This document shows, piece after piece, positions 1-8,160 of a stretch of 55,101 nt of DNA. How positions within the stretch are numbered: position 1 is the stretch's first letter; each line of letters begins with the position of its first letter. Below the pieces are notes generated by a model. That model saw only the letters and a list, made by a program, of their open reading frames with translations. It made no database searches and was not told where the DNA came from. A program made the position numbers and the translations under genes. Source of the DNA: Gemmatimonadota bacterium (lineage in GTDB: Bacteria; Gemmatimonadota; Gemmatimonadetes; Longimicrobiales; Gaopeijiaceae); contig JADFRS010000001.1 of NCBI GenBank assembly GCA_022561145.1, forward strand, positions 40,322-95,422, read 5' to 3'.

Positions 1-1
1 C

Positions 2-265
2 ACCGTGCGGCACGGAGCCGGAACGTTCGTGAGCGAGCTCCCGGGCCGCTTGAAGGACAAGGAAAAAGCGACTCATGCGCGACGCCTCGTTCGCGCCTTG
101 GTCTCGGACGCGGCCCGCCAGGGAATCAGCGGCCGTGACCTCGCCGAAGCATTCCAGCACGAGGTAGGAAGTGAGATTGATGAGCAACGCGATCGAGTTG
201 AACAAGGTCACGTACACGGCGGGAAAGTCGTTCCAGATCAGCGACCTGAACCTTCACGTACCTGA
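2..265 (+). CDS. GntR-family transcriptional regulator, C-terminal part (5' end outside window)
   Basis: The reading frame is open to the left edge and ends at a TGA at 263-265. It starts inside what looks like the wing end of a GntR winged helix (TVRHGAGTFVSE resembles the usual RxGxGTFV ending), followed by about 70 residues. That short effector-less tail fits the YtrA subfamily, whose members sit directly upstream of ABC transporters and repress them. The next genes are exactly such an ATPase and permease, so autorepression of this operon is a reasonable inference. The frame overlaps the ATPase gene by about 86 bases, which is unusually long; the last 25 or so residues look like non-conserved read-through. 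Only the tail is visible, so the assignment rests on one motif and context. Confidence 0.6.
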   Translation, partial: TVRHGAGTFVSELPGRLKDKEKATHARRLVRALVSDAARQGISGRDLAEAFQHEVGSEIDEQRDRVEQGHVHGGKVVPDQRPEPSRT

Positions 266-1094
266 AGGCGCGATCTACGGCTTTCTCGGGGCCAACGGCT
301 CCGGCAAGACCACGACCATCCGATTGATCATGGGCATGCTCCGTGCGGAGGCCGGCCACATCAGCGTCTTGGGCGAGAACGTGCCCAACGACATGCCCTC
401 CATTCTGGGGCGTACCGGCTACGTGCCCGAACGTCCGCACCTCTACCCCGGCCTCACAGTCGGCGAGACCCTCCGCTACCACGCGTCCTTCTACAAGGAC
501 TGGGACAGCGAGTGGTCGTACGAGCTGGTCGAGGCCCTGCACCTGGACGCCCGCCAAACGGTCGGGCAGATGTCCAAGGGTGAGAAGGGCAAGCTGGTGA
601 TACTCCTGGCGATCGCCCAGCGCCCGGAGCTGCTGATCCTGGATGAGCCCACCGACGGCCTCGATCCCGTGGTCCGGCGCGACGTGCTCACGGCCGTGCT
701 CGACTACGTGTCGCACACCAAAGCCACCGTGTTCATCTCCAGCCACCTGGTGCACGAGCTGGAGCGCTTCTGCGACTGGGTAGGCGTGGTAGACGACGGG
801 ACATTGGTGGTCGAACTCCCGATGGAGGACTTCAAGAGCGGCATCAAGCGGCTCAAGGTGCAGAACCCGCCGGCCGAGACGGACGACGCGCCTTTCGTGG
901 TGCTCAACCGGACCTTCATCGACCGGCGAACCCCCATGGAGATGTGGGTGGTGCGGGGGTGGCAGGATCCGATGACCCAGTACTTCGAGCGCACGGGAGC
1001 GACCGTGTGTGATGTGATGGACCTGGACCTGGAAGAGGGATTCGTCGAGCTGCTTCGCTCGTCACGTCCCAGTTCGAACGGATACGGGGAGTGA
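180..1094 (+). CDS. ABC transporter ATP-binding protein (YtrB-like)
   Basis: This 304-residue ABC ATPase powers a transporter together with the permease that follows. The Walker A motif GANGSGKT lies at residues 37-44, and the Walker B LLILDEP places the Asp/Glu pair at 155-156. The signature is the variant MSKGEKGKL instead of LSGGQ, and the switch His is in FISSHL. About 70 extra residues after the switch form a variable C-terminal domain. I chose ATG 180 rather than GTG 171 because GAGGTAGGAA at 161-170 is well spaced for 180 and overlaps too closely with 171. The GntR regulator overlaps upstream and the permease starts one base after the stop. The substrate is not evident; YtrB-type exporters act on antibiotics or envelope stress in other bacteria. 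Confidence 0.9.
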   Translation: MSNAIELNKVTYTAGKSFQISDLNLHVPEGAIYGFLGANGSGKTTTIRLIMGMLRAEAGHISVLGENVPNDMPSILGRTGYVPERPHLYPGLTVGETLRYHASFYKDWDSEWSYELVEALHLDARQTVGQMSKGEKGKLVILLAIAQRPELLILDEPTDGLDPVVRRDVLTAVLDYVSHTKATVFISSHLVHELERFCDWVGVVDDGTLVVELPMEDFKSGIKRLKVQNPPAETDDAPFVVLNRTFIDRRTPMEMWVVRGWQDPMTQYFERTGATVCDVMDLDLEEGFVELLRSSRPSSNGYGE

Positions 1095-1095
1095 G

Positions 1096-1785
1096 ATGAT
1101 GTTCCAACAGATTCTTTTCACGCAGTGGAAATCCTTCCGCATGGGGATGATCCCGTTCGTGATCGCGGCGTTCGCGCTGCCGCTGCTCGCGGTGCAGGGG
1201 TTGGGGCCGGTTCCTGAGGGGTACGAGGGGGCCCGGGTCGGGCTGCAGTACCTCGTCGCGAGTTGGCAGCTTTGGCTGCCGGCGTTCCCGGCCCTGGCTG
1301 TAACGGTCGGTGCGACTGCGGCACTCAACGCGTGGAGCTGGGACCACAAGACGGACCACATCTACGCGCTGTCACTTCCGATCTCTCGGTCACGCTACGC
1401 GGCCTGGAAGATGGGGGCAGGAGCTCTCCTGGTTCTCGTGCCGGCGCTCGGGCTGTTGCTCGGGGCGATCGTGGCGTCTGTCTCGATCGATATCCCCGCC
1501 AGCGTCAACGCTTACCCGACGGCGCTCGCGGTGCGCTTCTCCCTGGCCAGCCTGCTCGCCTACAGCGTGTTCTTCGCGCTTGCCGCGGGAACGATCCGGA
1601 CCACCGTGATCGTGTTGAGCAGCTTCATGGGCATGATCATCCTCACTGCCATCATGACGGATTACGCCAGCGCGGTGGTGCCCGGGTTCGCTTTCGACTT
1701 CAGCGCTTGGCTGGTGGAATCGTTGCTCGAGTGGCCGGGGCCGTTCGAGGTGTTCAGCGGCAACTGGAGCTTGATCGATGTCTAG
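1096..1785 (+). CDS. ABC transporter permease-like membrane protein
   Basis: The 229-residue protein is strongly hydrophobic, with about five or six predicted membrane spans: one at residues 13-35, one around 55-80, and several between 100 and 200. A soluble FEVFSGNWSLIDV tail follows. Its size and placement directly after an ABC ATPase fit an ABC-2 type permease, but no family-specific motif is obvious, so the call relies on topology and context. It starts right after the ATPase stop (GTGAGATG) and its end overlaps the next gene by 8 bases, so translational coupling is likely. It probably dimerises or pairs with an unlisted partner, because only one permease gene is present. Confidence 0.75.
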   Translation: MMFQQILFTQWKSFRMGMIPFVIAAFALPLLAVQGLGPVPEGYEGARVGLQYLVASWQLWLPAFPALAVTVGATAALNAWSWDHKTDHIYALSLPISRSRYAAWKMGAGALLVLVPALGLLLGAIVASVSIDIPASVNAYPTALAVRFSLASLLAYSVFFALAAGTIRTTVIVLSSFMGMIILTAIMTDYASAVVPGFAFDFSAWLVESLLEWPGPFEVFSGNWSLIDV

Positions 1786-2938
1786 GGTAGCCGCGTGCAT
1801 CGCCGTAACGCTCGCCATCGTGGTGGGAGCGGCTCCCCCGTCGATCGGTGCGCAACAGAGGTCGGCGGCCGAAACGGATCTGGTGCGCCGCATCGACAGC
1901 CTCCTGTCGGCGATGCCGGACACTCCCGACTACCAGCGTCAAGTGTTCTTGGCGAAGGCTGCTCGACAGGAGGAATGGGAACGGAGGGTCGGCACGCGCG
2001 ACGTGCCGTTGAGCAAGGTGGCTGTCGGGCCGTTCTCGGTTCTCGCGCCGCCGGATCAAATGGAAGAGGCCACGGAGCTGTACCGCCGAGCCTGGAGCAG
2101 ATACGCGAGCTCGGTTGGAGAGGCCTCGCCATTGCTCGACGACATCATCTTGGGATTTCAGATCTCGAGGCGGGAGTTCCGTATCCGCAATTCTACCACC
2201 CATCAGTCCGTTCGGGTCCGGCCGTGGACCTCGGCGGAGGACAGGGAGATCCGGGCCGCCGGCGCGATCGCCATGGTCCTGGGCCGTCTCATGCCACCGG
2301 ACCTCCTTGGATGGTCTGGCGCCATGCCCAGCCTGGGCGACAGGCCCGGCAAGCGGCCCACGTTTAGCTGGCCGGCGTTCTACGAGGTGGCCTACCGTGG
2401 CCTGGCCACCCAACCGGCGCGTGCGGCCTCCCTGTGTTTCGGCGGAGACTTGGATGCGTGTCTAATGGCCCTGGGCCTGGACGAAGACGCTACCTGGGAA
2501 GACCTGTACACCCTGGGGGAGATCCAGATAATCGTACGGGGAGTCCCATTGAGCACGCAGGTTCAACAGGATGCAAGGTGGTCATGCCTGTCCGAGCAGA
2601 AGTATGACGCCTGTGTCGCACTGGTCGCCGAGCGGCCCGGTGTGTCAATCCCGCTAAAGAGCCCGGTACGTATCTCGCTCTTGCTGACGGCACTGGACGC
2701 CGGAGGAGACGGCGCGTTCTCACGCCTGATCTCAGGGGATGACAGATCCATCTCCGAGCGCCTCGAACACGCGTCAGGCATGGGCATTCACGAGTTGGTC
2801 TCAGCGTGGCGTGCCCGAGTCATGGAGTCACGTCCCGACGTGACGGCGGGACTTCCCCTGACCGTAATCGTCTCCCTCCTTTGGATCGCGTTGATGTCCT
2901 TCTTCAGCCTCAGGAGCACCCGATGGCGCATTGGATGA
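1778..2938 (+). CDS. Exported, C-terminally membrane-anchored hypothetical protein
   Basis: I do not recognise this 386-residue protein. It begins with a signal-peptide-like segment (MSRVAACIAVTLAIVVGAAPPSIGA, possible cleavage after GAQQ or IGA) and ends with a single membrane span near residues 358-378 followed by a basic RSTRWRIG tail. It therefore probably has a periplasmic body tethered to the inner membrane. The body contains paired cysteines in FGGDLDACL and WSCLSEQKYDACV that could form disulfides. The start overlaps the permease by 8 bases and the end overlaps the next gene by 16, so it belongs to the ABC operon. The following gene has the same plan and similar CL-GD-AC segments, suggesting a diverged pair. 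It could be an accessory or substrate-recognition subunit of the transporter; this is inference. Confidence 0.7.
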   Translation: MSRVAACIAVTLAIVVGAAPPSIGAQQRSAAETDLVRRIDSLLSAMPDTPDYQRQVFLAKAARQEEWERRVGTRDVPLSKVAVGPFSVLAPPDQMEEATELYRRAWSRYASSVGEASPLLDDIILGFQISRREFRIRNSTTHQSVRVRPWTSAEDREIRAAGAIAMVLGRLMPPDLLGWSGAMPSLGDRPGKRPTFSWPAFYEVAYRGLATQPARAASLCFGGDLDACLMALGLDEDATWEDLYTLGEIQIIVRGVPLSTQVQQDARWSCLSEQKYDACVALVAERPGVSIPLKSPVRISLLLTALDAGGDGAFSRLISGDDRSISERLEHASGMGIHELVSAWRARVMESRPDVTAGLPLTVIVSLLWIALMSFFSLRSTRWRIG

Positions 2939-4077
2939 AGCATTGGCCGGCGCTGGTCGCCATCGGTTGCGGTCTGGTCGCACTGTGGCTCCTGCCGCCC
3001 GACCCGCCGCGAGAAGTCGACACTTATGTGCCTCCGACGGAGGCGCAGGCTCTCAAGGTGGCGCTCGTTAATGAAGCGCGCCGCCTGAACGACGTGCTCA
3101 AGCGCACGCGTTGGTTGGACTCGTTGACCGAAGTGCTCGCGAACTCCCAACCCGACGAGAACGGAGTGATTTTCTCGTTCCCAGAGGGACCCCTCAACGA
3201 TGCCTGGGTGAGAGATCTCCGCTCTCAGGTGGCACAGGAAATCGACCAGCTGGGAATCGAGAACGCCGAGTATCTGTTCGCCGTGGCGCGGCCCAACGTG
3301 TATTCCGGCAACCACGAGTTGTTCGAGGGGCGCGGCACAACCACAACCACGGAATTCTATACCCTCCGGACCGGGGATCGCATGGTATGTCTCATGCTCA
3401 ACCAGCGCAGAGGGACCACGCTTGGACCCTGCGCCCAGTTCCTGATTCATGGCACGCCCGGGCCGGCGATCAGGTCGTGGCTGAGCCAGGGCGCCGCCCA
3501 GTTTGCCATGCGGCATGTCCCGGCGCGGAGCCCGTCCGCTGGACTAAGCCGAATGGAGAGATTGTTGATTCGGAGCCCGCCCGCTGGACTAAGCCGATCG
3601 GAGAGATTGTTCATTAAGATAGGGAACCAGGGACTGTTTGGCATTCGGGGGCGAGTTACACCCGGCGCCCATAACTGCCTTGCCGGAGACGAGCAAGCGT
3701 GCCGCGAATCGGTACTCCAAGTCAAGCGCCCCGCCCGATACAGATTTGGCCCAGACCTCCCTGCTTTCGTTCACCTGGCTTTGATGAATGGCCCGTTCTA
3801 CACCTACGAGGAAAGCCTCTTCTACGACCTCGAACAGGAATTCGGACGGGAAGCCTTCGGCCGCTTCTGGACCTCCGACCAGGACGTGGACATCGCCTTC
3901 CAGGCGGCCTTCGGCCTGCCGATCGGAGCATGGGTCATGGGCTGGGCCCAGGCACGGCTCGGCGTCTACCGCATGGGACCCATGCCGAGCCTGGAAGCCA
4001 TCATCATCTCGCTGGGCGTCATCAGCTTCTTCCTGACGATCGCCATCGCGATGGGCAGACGTCGGAAGGTGGCGTAG
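2923..4077 (+). CDS. Exported, C-terminally membrane-anchored hypothetical protein with duplicated 15-residue segment
   Basis: This 384-residue protein is unassigned. The first 25 residues (MAHWMKHWPALVAIGCGLVALWLL) form a signal anchor. A C-terminal span lies near residues 355-377, followed by GRRRKVA. The body contains a perfect-length 15-residue tandem duplication at about residues 202-231 (SPSAGLSRMERLLI and SPPAGLSRSERLFI). It also contains NCLAGDEQAC, and a later block with FYDLEQEFGREAFGRFW and WVMGWAQARLG. That block resembles the collapsed-peptidase or M1-like helical tails seen in some exported proteins, but no HExxH zinc motif is present. ATG 2923 follows AGGAGCACCG and is preferred to the longer in-frame start at 2806. 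It overlaps the preceding, similarly built gene by 16 bases. Confidence 0.72.
   Translation: MAHWMKHWPALVAIGCGLVALWLLPPDPPREVDTYVPPTEAQALKVALVNEARRLNDVLKRTRWLDSLTEVLANSQPDENGVIFSFPEGPLNDAWVRDLRSQVAQEIDQLGIENAEYLFAVARPNVYSGNHELFEGRGTTTTTEFYTLRTGDRMVCLMLNQRRGTTLGPCAQFLIHGTPGPAIRSWLSQGAAQFAMRHVPARSPSAGLSRMERLLIRSPPAGLSRSERLFIKIGNQGLFGIRGRVTPGAHNCLAGDEQACRESVLQVKRPARYRFGPDLPAFVHLALMNGPFYTYEESLFYDLEQEFGREAFGRFWTSDQDVDIAFQAAFGLPIGAWVMGWAQARLGVYRMGPMPSLEAIIISLGVISFFLTIAIAMGRRRKVA
3526..3615. repeat. 45-bp in-frame tandem duplication (two copies)
   Basis: Copy 1 covers 3526-3570 and copy 2 covers 3571-3615. Both begin CGGAGCCCG and share the core GCTGGACTAAGCCGA. They differ at only four or five positions, so the duplication is recent. 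Because the unit is 45 bases, the frame of the host gene is kept and 15 residues are repeated. Confidence 0.95.
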
Positions 4078-4091
4078 GGCCCCGCTTCCCG

Positions 4092-4130
4092 CCGAGCTAC
4101 CTCGGGCCCGCCTCCTTCACGGAGGCGGGC
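4092..4130. terminator. Possible bidirectional termination region between converging genes
   Basis: A perfect 10-bp stem (GCCCGCCTCC, loop TTCAC, GGAGGCGGGC) covers 4106-4130, inside the last codons of pckA. A second small stem (CCGAG/CTCGG) lies just outside its stop. The two transcription units converge here with a gap of only 19 bases. No T-tract follows on either strand, so intrinsic termination is uncertain. Confidence 0.35.
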
Positions 4131-5716
4131 ACCTGCTCCTCGAAGCGCTGGAAGTTCGCGCGGAACATCGCGGCGAGCTCTCCGGCCGCTTTGTCGTAGG
4201 CCGCTCCGTCCGCCCAGGTCTGCCGCGGGCGCAGCACCTCGGTCGGCACGCCGGCCACCTCCGCAGGCACCTCCAGCCCGAAGATCGGGTCGGTCTCGGT
4301 GGCCGTGTCTGCCAGCTCTCCCGCCAGGGCGGCACTGACCATCGTGCGGGTGTGGCTGAGCTTCATGCGCTCGCCGACGCCGTAACCGCCGCCCGTCCAG
4401 CCGGTGTTCACGAGCCAAACGTTCGCCCTGTGGTTCTCGAGGTGTTCGCCCAGCATCTCGGCGTAAACGCTCGGGTGTCTCGGCAGGAACGGCGCTCCGA
4501 AGCACGAGCTGAACGTGGCCTTGGGTTCGGTGATCCCACGCTCTGTTCCGGCGACCTTGGCCGTGTAGCCCGAGAGGAAGTGGTACATGGCCTGCTCGGG
4601 CGTCAGCTTGGAGATCGGAGGAAGCACGCCGAACGCGTCGGCGGTCAGGAACACCACGTTCTTGGGATGACCGGCCCGGCCCGGAATCACGGCGTTCGGG
4701 ATGTAGTCGATGGGGTAGGAGGCCCTCGTGTTCTCTGTGATCGACCCGTCGTCGAAGTCGATCTCCCGCGTGTCCTCGTCGAGGATCACGTTCTCCAGAA
4801 TCGTCCCGAACATCTGGGTGGCCTGGTAGATCTCGGGCTCACCGGCCTCGGACAGGCGGATCGTCTTGGCGTAGCAACCGCCCTCAAAGTTGAACACGCC
4901 GTCCCGTCCCCAGCCGTGTTCGTCGTCACCGATCAAGCCACGGTCGGGATCGGCCGAGAGCGTGGTCTTCCCCGTTCCGGAGAGACCGAAGAACAGAGCC
5001 ACGTCGCCGTCGGGCCCCACGTTGGCCGAGCAGTGCATGGGCAGCACACCCTGGTCGGGAAGCATGAAGTTCATCACCGAGAAGATCGACTTCTTGATCT
5101 CGCCGGCGTAATTGCTGCCCGCCACCACGATCTGGCGCTCGGCGAAGCTCACTGCGATCGCGGTGCCGGAGTTCGTGCCGTGCTTTTCCGGATCGGCCGT
5201 GAACCCCGGCGCGTGCAGCACGGTGAACTCCGGCTCGAATCCGTCCAACTCCTCAGGCGACAGCCGCAGGAACATGTTGTAGGCGAACAGGTTGTGCCAC
5301 GCTTTGTGCGTGATCACCCGCACGGACAACCCGTGCTCCGGATGGGATCCCACGCGCGCATCCCGCACGAACAGATCCTGGCCGCCCAGGAACTCGAGCA
5401 CGTCGTCTCGGAGCGCCCTGAAGTGCTCCTCGCTGAGCGGGACGTTGACCTCGCCCCAGTCGACCGAAGACTCCGACGCTGCGTCCCGCACGGTGTACTT
5501 GTCGTTGGGCGAGCGCCCGGTGTGCGGCGCCGTGACGGCGGTGAATGCACCCATGTGGGCGATACGGCCTTCGCCCCGCTCGAGCGCCTTCTCGTAGAGC
5601 TGCGCCGGAGAGAGGTTCCAGTGAACCACGCCGGTGGGTGTCAGTCCGTGAGACTCGAGTCCCACTTTGCTTTTCCCGCCGATCACCGATGGGCTTTCAC
5701 TTACCTGCGTCGCCAT
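4097..5716 (-). CDS. pckA: Phosphoenolpyruvate carboxykinase (ATP)
   Basis: The cytosolic enzyme converts oxaloacetate and ATP to phosphoenolpyruvate, CO2 and ADP, the entry step of gluconeogenesis from C4 acids. The 539-residue length is typical of the ATP-dependent family. Visible motifs are the PEPCK P-loop GLSGTGKTTLS (residues 244-254), the metal/kinase-2 segment LIGDDEHGW, the ENTRASYPIDYIPN block, and the N-terminal substrate segment HTGRSPNDKY. I chose ATG 5716 (MATQVSES) over the track's TTG at 5734 because GGAGGATCTGGAGG lies just upstream. It follows maeB on the same strand with a 33-base gap, so the two genes are probably co-transcribed and link the malate and oxaloacetate branches to PEP and pyruvate. 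Confidence 0.97.
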   Translation of the reverse strand: MATQVSESPSVIGGKSKVGLESHGLTPTGVVHWNLSPAQLYEKALERGEGRIAHMGAFTAVTAPHTGRSPNDKYTVRDAASESSVDWGEVNVPLSEEHFRALRDDVLEFLGGQDLFVRDARVGSHPEHGLSVRVITHKAWHNLFAYNMFLRLSPEELDGFEPEFTVLHAPGFTADPEKHGTNSGTAIAVSFAERQIVVAGSNYAGEIKKSIFSVMNFMLPDQGVLPMHCSANVGPDGDVALFFGLSGTGKTTLSADPDRGLIGDDEHGWGRDGVFNFEGGCYAKTIRLSEAGEPEIYQATQMFGTILENVILDEDTREIDFDDGSITENTRASYPIDYIPNAVIPGRAGHPKNVVFLTADAFGVLPPISKLTPEQAMYHFLSGYTAKVAGTERGITEPKATFSSCFGAPFLPRHPSVYAEMLGEHLENHRANVWLVNTGWTGGGYGVGERMKLSHTRTMVSAALAGELADTATETDPIFGLEVPAEVAGVPTEVLRPRQTWADGAAYDKAAGELAAMFRANFQRFEEQVPASVKEAGPR

Positions 5717-5749
5717 GTCCTCCAGATCCTCCAAGTATTCCTCAAAACA

Positions 5750-8017
5750 CTAATTTTGGCCAGAACGGGCCTGCGAGTCCACACATGCCAGCGTGACCAG
5801 ATTGATGACGTCGTCCACGGTCGCTCCGCGCTGTAGGAATTGCACCGGCCTGCTCATTCCCAGCAACACCGGGCCGATCGCTTCGGCTTCGCTCAGTTCT
5901 TCGAGAAGCTTGTACGAGACGTTGGCCGCAGTGAGCGTCGGGAAGACCAGCACGTTGGCCGGTCCGGTCAACTCCGTAAACGGATAGGTCGTGCTGAGCG
6001 TGGACCAGTTCACCGCCGTGTCGGCCTGCATCTCTCCGTCCACCTCGAGGTCGGGGCGGCGCTCGCGCACCAGCTTCACGGCCGCACGGACCTTCTGAGT
6101 CTCCGCGTGCGACGCCGATCCGAAGTTGGAGAACGAGATCATCGCGATGCGGGGCTGGAGGCCGAGCTCCTCGACGAACTTCGCCGTCAGGACGGCGATC
6201 TCGGCCAGCGCCTCCGCGTCGGGGTCGATGTTCACAGCCGTGTCCGCAAAGAACAGGAGCTGTCGGTTGGGAAGAGCCACCATGTAGAGAGCCGCCACCC
6301 GGCTCACCCCCTCCGCCCGTCCCAGAATCTGAAGCGCCGGCCTGAGCATCTCGGGATAGTGCAGCTCGATGCCGCCCACCATGGCGTCGGCGTCACCGAG
6401 GTGGACCATGATGCCGCCGAAGTACTGGGGCTGGTACATCTTGGAGCGGGACTCCGCCTGGGTGAGGCCCTTCCTGAGCCTCATGCGATAGAGCTCGGCC
6501 GCGTACCGGTGGCGGGTCTCCTCATCATCGACGGGGTGCACGATCTGCACTCCATCCAAGCTGATGCCATGGAGTTCGCTGATATCCTGGAGTTTCCCGC
6601 GCCGTCCAATCAGAATCGGTTGGGCGATGCCCTCCTCCACGATCTGTGCACAGGCCTGGATCACCTGGAGGTTGTAGCCGTCGATCAGAACGACCCGTTG
6701 GGGATCGCGGCGGGCCCGGTTCACCAATCCCCGCATGACCTCGCGGCCCGGCCCCAAGCTGCCCCGCAGGCGGTCGCGGTACTCGTTGAGGTCCAACTGG
6801 ACACGCGCCACGCCGCTATCCATGGCGGCCTTTGCGACGGCAGGCGCCACGTAGAACAACACGCGCGAGTCGAAGGGGGTCGGAATCAAGTACTCGCGCC
6901 CGAACTCGAACTCCTCGCCGCCATAGGCTCTGGTGACATCCTCCGGCACGGGCTCACGCGCCAGATCCGCAAGCGCATGCGTAGCAGCGAGCTTCATCTC
7001 ATCGTTGATCGCCCGTGCACGCACGTCCAACGCACCGCGGAAAATGAACGGGAAGCCGAGGACGTTGTTCACCTGGTTAGGGTAGTCCGAGCGGCCCGTG
7101 GCCATGATCGCGTCGTCCCGGATCTCGGCCACCTCTTCGGGCGTGATCTCCGGATCGGGATTGGCGAGCGCAAAGATGATCGGGTCCTTGGCCATGGAGG
7201 CGACCATGTCCGCATCCACGATGCCCTTTACCGAAAGGCCGATGAACACGTCGGCGCCGTCCATGGCGTCGGCCAGCGTCCGAAGGGAAGTCTTCTTCGC
7301 GAAGCGCGCCTTGTACTCGTTGATCCCCTCCTCACGGCCCTCGTAGATGATGCCCTTGCTGTCGGCGATAAGGATCTTATCCGGATCCACTCCGAGTTGG
7401 ATGATGTGCGCCGCCGTGGCGAGGGCCGAGGCGCCGGCACCGCTGAACACCACACGAACATCCTCGATCTTCTTGCCGGCAACCTCGATCGCGTTGAGCA
7501 GAGCCGCGCCACCGATGATCGCGGTCCCGTGCTGATCATCGTGGAAGACCGGGATGCCAGCAGTCTCCTTCAGGCGCTGTTCGATGATGAAGCATGCGGG
7601 CGCGCTGATGTCTTCGAGGTTGATGCCACCGACGGTGGGCTCGAGAAGTTCACAGAACTTGATGATCTCCTCTGGGTCCTCGGACGCGATCTCGAGGTCG
7701 AACACGTCGATGCCAGCAAACTTCTTGAAAAGGACGCCTTTCCCCTCCATGACCGGCTTGGCCGCCAGGGGACCGATGTTTCCCAGGCCCAGCACGGCGG
7801 TGCCGTTTGACACCACCGCAACCAGATTACCACGCGCGGTATACCGGAACACATCGTCGGGATTCTTGTGGATCTCCAAGCAAGGTTCGGCGACCCCGGG
7901 GCTGTAGGCCAGGCTGAGTTCGCGCGCCGTCTTCACCGGTTTGGTGGGTACGACTTCGATCTTGCCGGGCCGGCCCTGGGAGTGATAATCGAGGGCAGCT
8001 TCGCGCCGCTTATCCAT
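5750..8017 (-). CDS. maeB: NADP-dependent malic enzyme with C-terminal phosphotransacetylase-like domain
   Basis: The first 425 or so residues form the malic enzyme, which decarboxylates L-malate to pyruvate with reduction of NADP. Tyr in [11 protein letters not shown] and the metal/substrate segment FHDDQHGTA are visible, as is a Rossmann block around [14 protein letters not shown]. Residues from about 430 to 755 form a phosphotransacetylase-like domain (for example [19 protein letters not shown] and [12 protein letters not shown]). This is characteristic of the MaeB type, where it is thought to give acetyl-CoA regulation rather than catalysis. The 755-residue length matches the family (about 759 in Escherichia coli). 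ATG 8017 is preceded by a good promoter-like pair. The gene is followed at 33 bases by pckA. Confidence 0.97.
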   Translation of the reverse strand: MDKRREAALDYHSQGRPGKIEVVPTKPVKTARELSLAYSPGVAEPCLEIHKNPDDVFRYTARGNLVAVVSNGTAVLGLGNIGPLAAKPVMEGKGVLFKKFAGIDVFDLEIASEDPEEIIKFCELLEPTVGGINLEDISAPACFIIEQRLKETAGIPVFHDDQHGTAIIGGAALLNAIEVAGKKIEDVRVVFSGAGASALATAAHIIQLGVDPDKILIADSKGIIYEGREEGINEYKARFAKKTSLRTLADAMDGADVFIGLSVKGIVDADMVASMAKDPIIFALANPDPEITPEEVAEIRDDAIMATGRSDYPNQVNNVLGFPFIFRGALDVRARAINDEMKLAATHALADLAREPVPEDVTRAYGGEEFEFGREYLIPTPFDSRVLFYVAPAVAKAAMDSGVARVQLDLNEYRDRLRGSLGPGREVMRGLVNRARRDPQRVVLIDGYNLQVIQACAQIVEEGIAQPILIGRRGKLQDISELHGISLDGVQIVHPVDDEETRHRYAAELYRMRLRKGLTQAESRSKMYQPQYFGGIMVHLGDADAMVGGIELHYPEMLRPALQILGRAEGVSRVAALYMVALPNRQLLFFADTAVNIDPDAEALAEIAVLTAKFVEELGLQPRIAMISFSNFGSASHAETQKVRAAVKLVRERRPDLEVDGEMQADTAVNWSTLSTTYPFTELTGPANVLVFPTLTAANVSYKLLEELSEAEAIGPVLLGMSRPVQFLQRGATVDDVINLVTLACVDSQARSGQN

Positions 8018-8053
8018 GGTACCGTTCGTTTGGTTGAGTAGTCAGGAGTGAAT

Positions 8054-8082
8054 ATCGTAGCCGAGGCAAAATCGGGGGTCAA
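8054..8082 (-). promoter_or_regulatory. Putative sigma70-type promoter for maeB-pckA
   Basis: On the minus strand TTGACC (8082-8077) and TACGAT (8059-8054) are separated by exactly 17 bases, and the expected start point lies about 30 bases before the maeB ATG. It was read by eye only. Confidence 0.55.
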
Positions 8083-8160
8083 TCGGTGGCGCCGACATGG
8101 TCCTTCCCCTCGCCGGCGCAGGCGAGCCTGGCACGTCGAGCGGGCAGGGGGTGTATCCTA

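Noticed and set aside
3526-3615. The direct repeat as a CRISPR unit or mobile-element trace.
   Set aside because: There are only two adjacent copies with no spacers, both in frame within a gene and with no terminal inverted repeats.
5840-7810. A 656-residue plus-strand frame opposite maeB, and similar frames such as 4352-5836 opposite pckA.
   Set aside because: They are antisense shadows of well-supported enzymes, with no domain and no ribosome-binding site.
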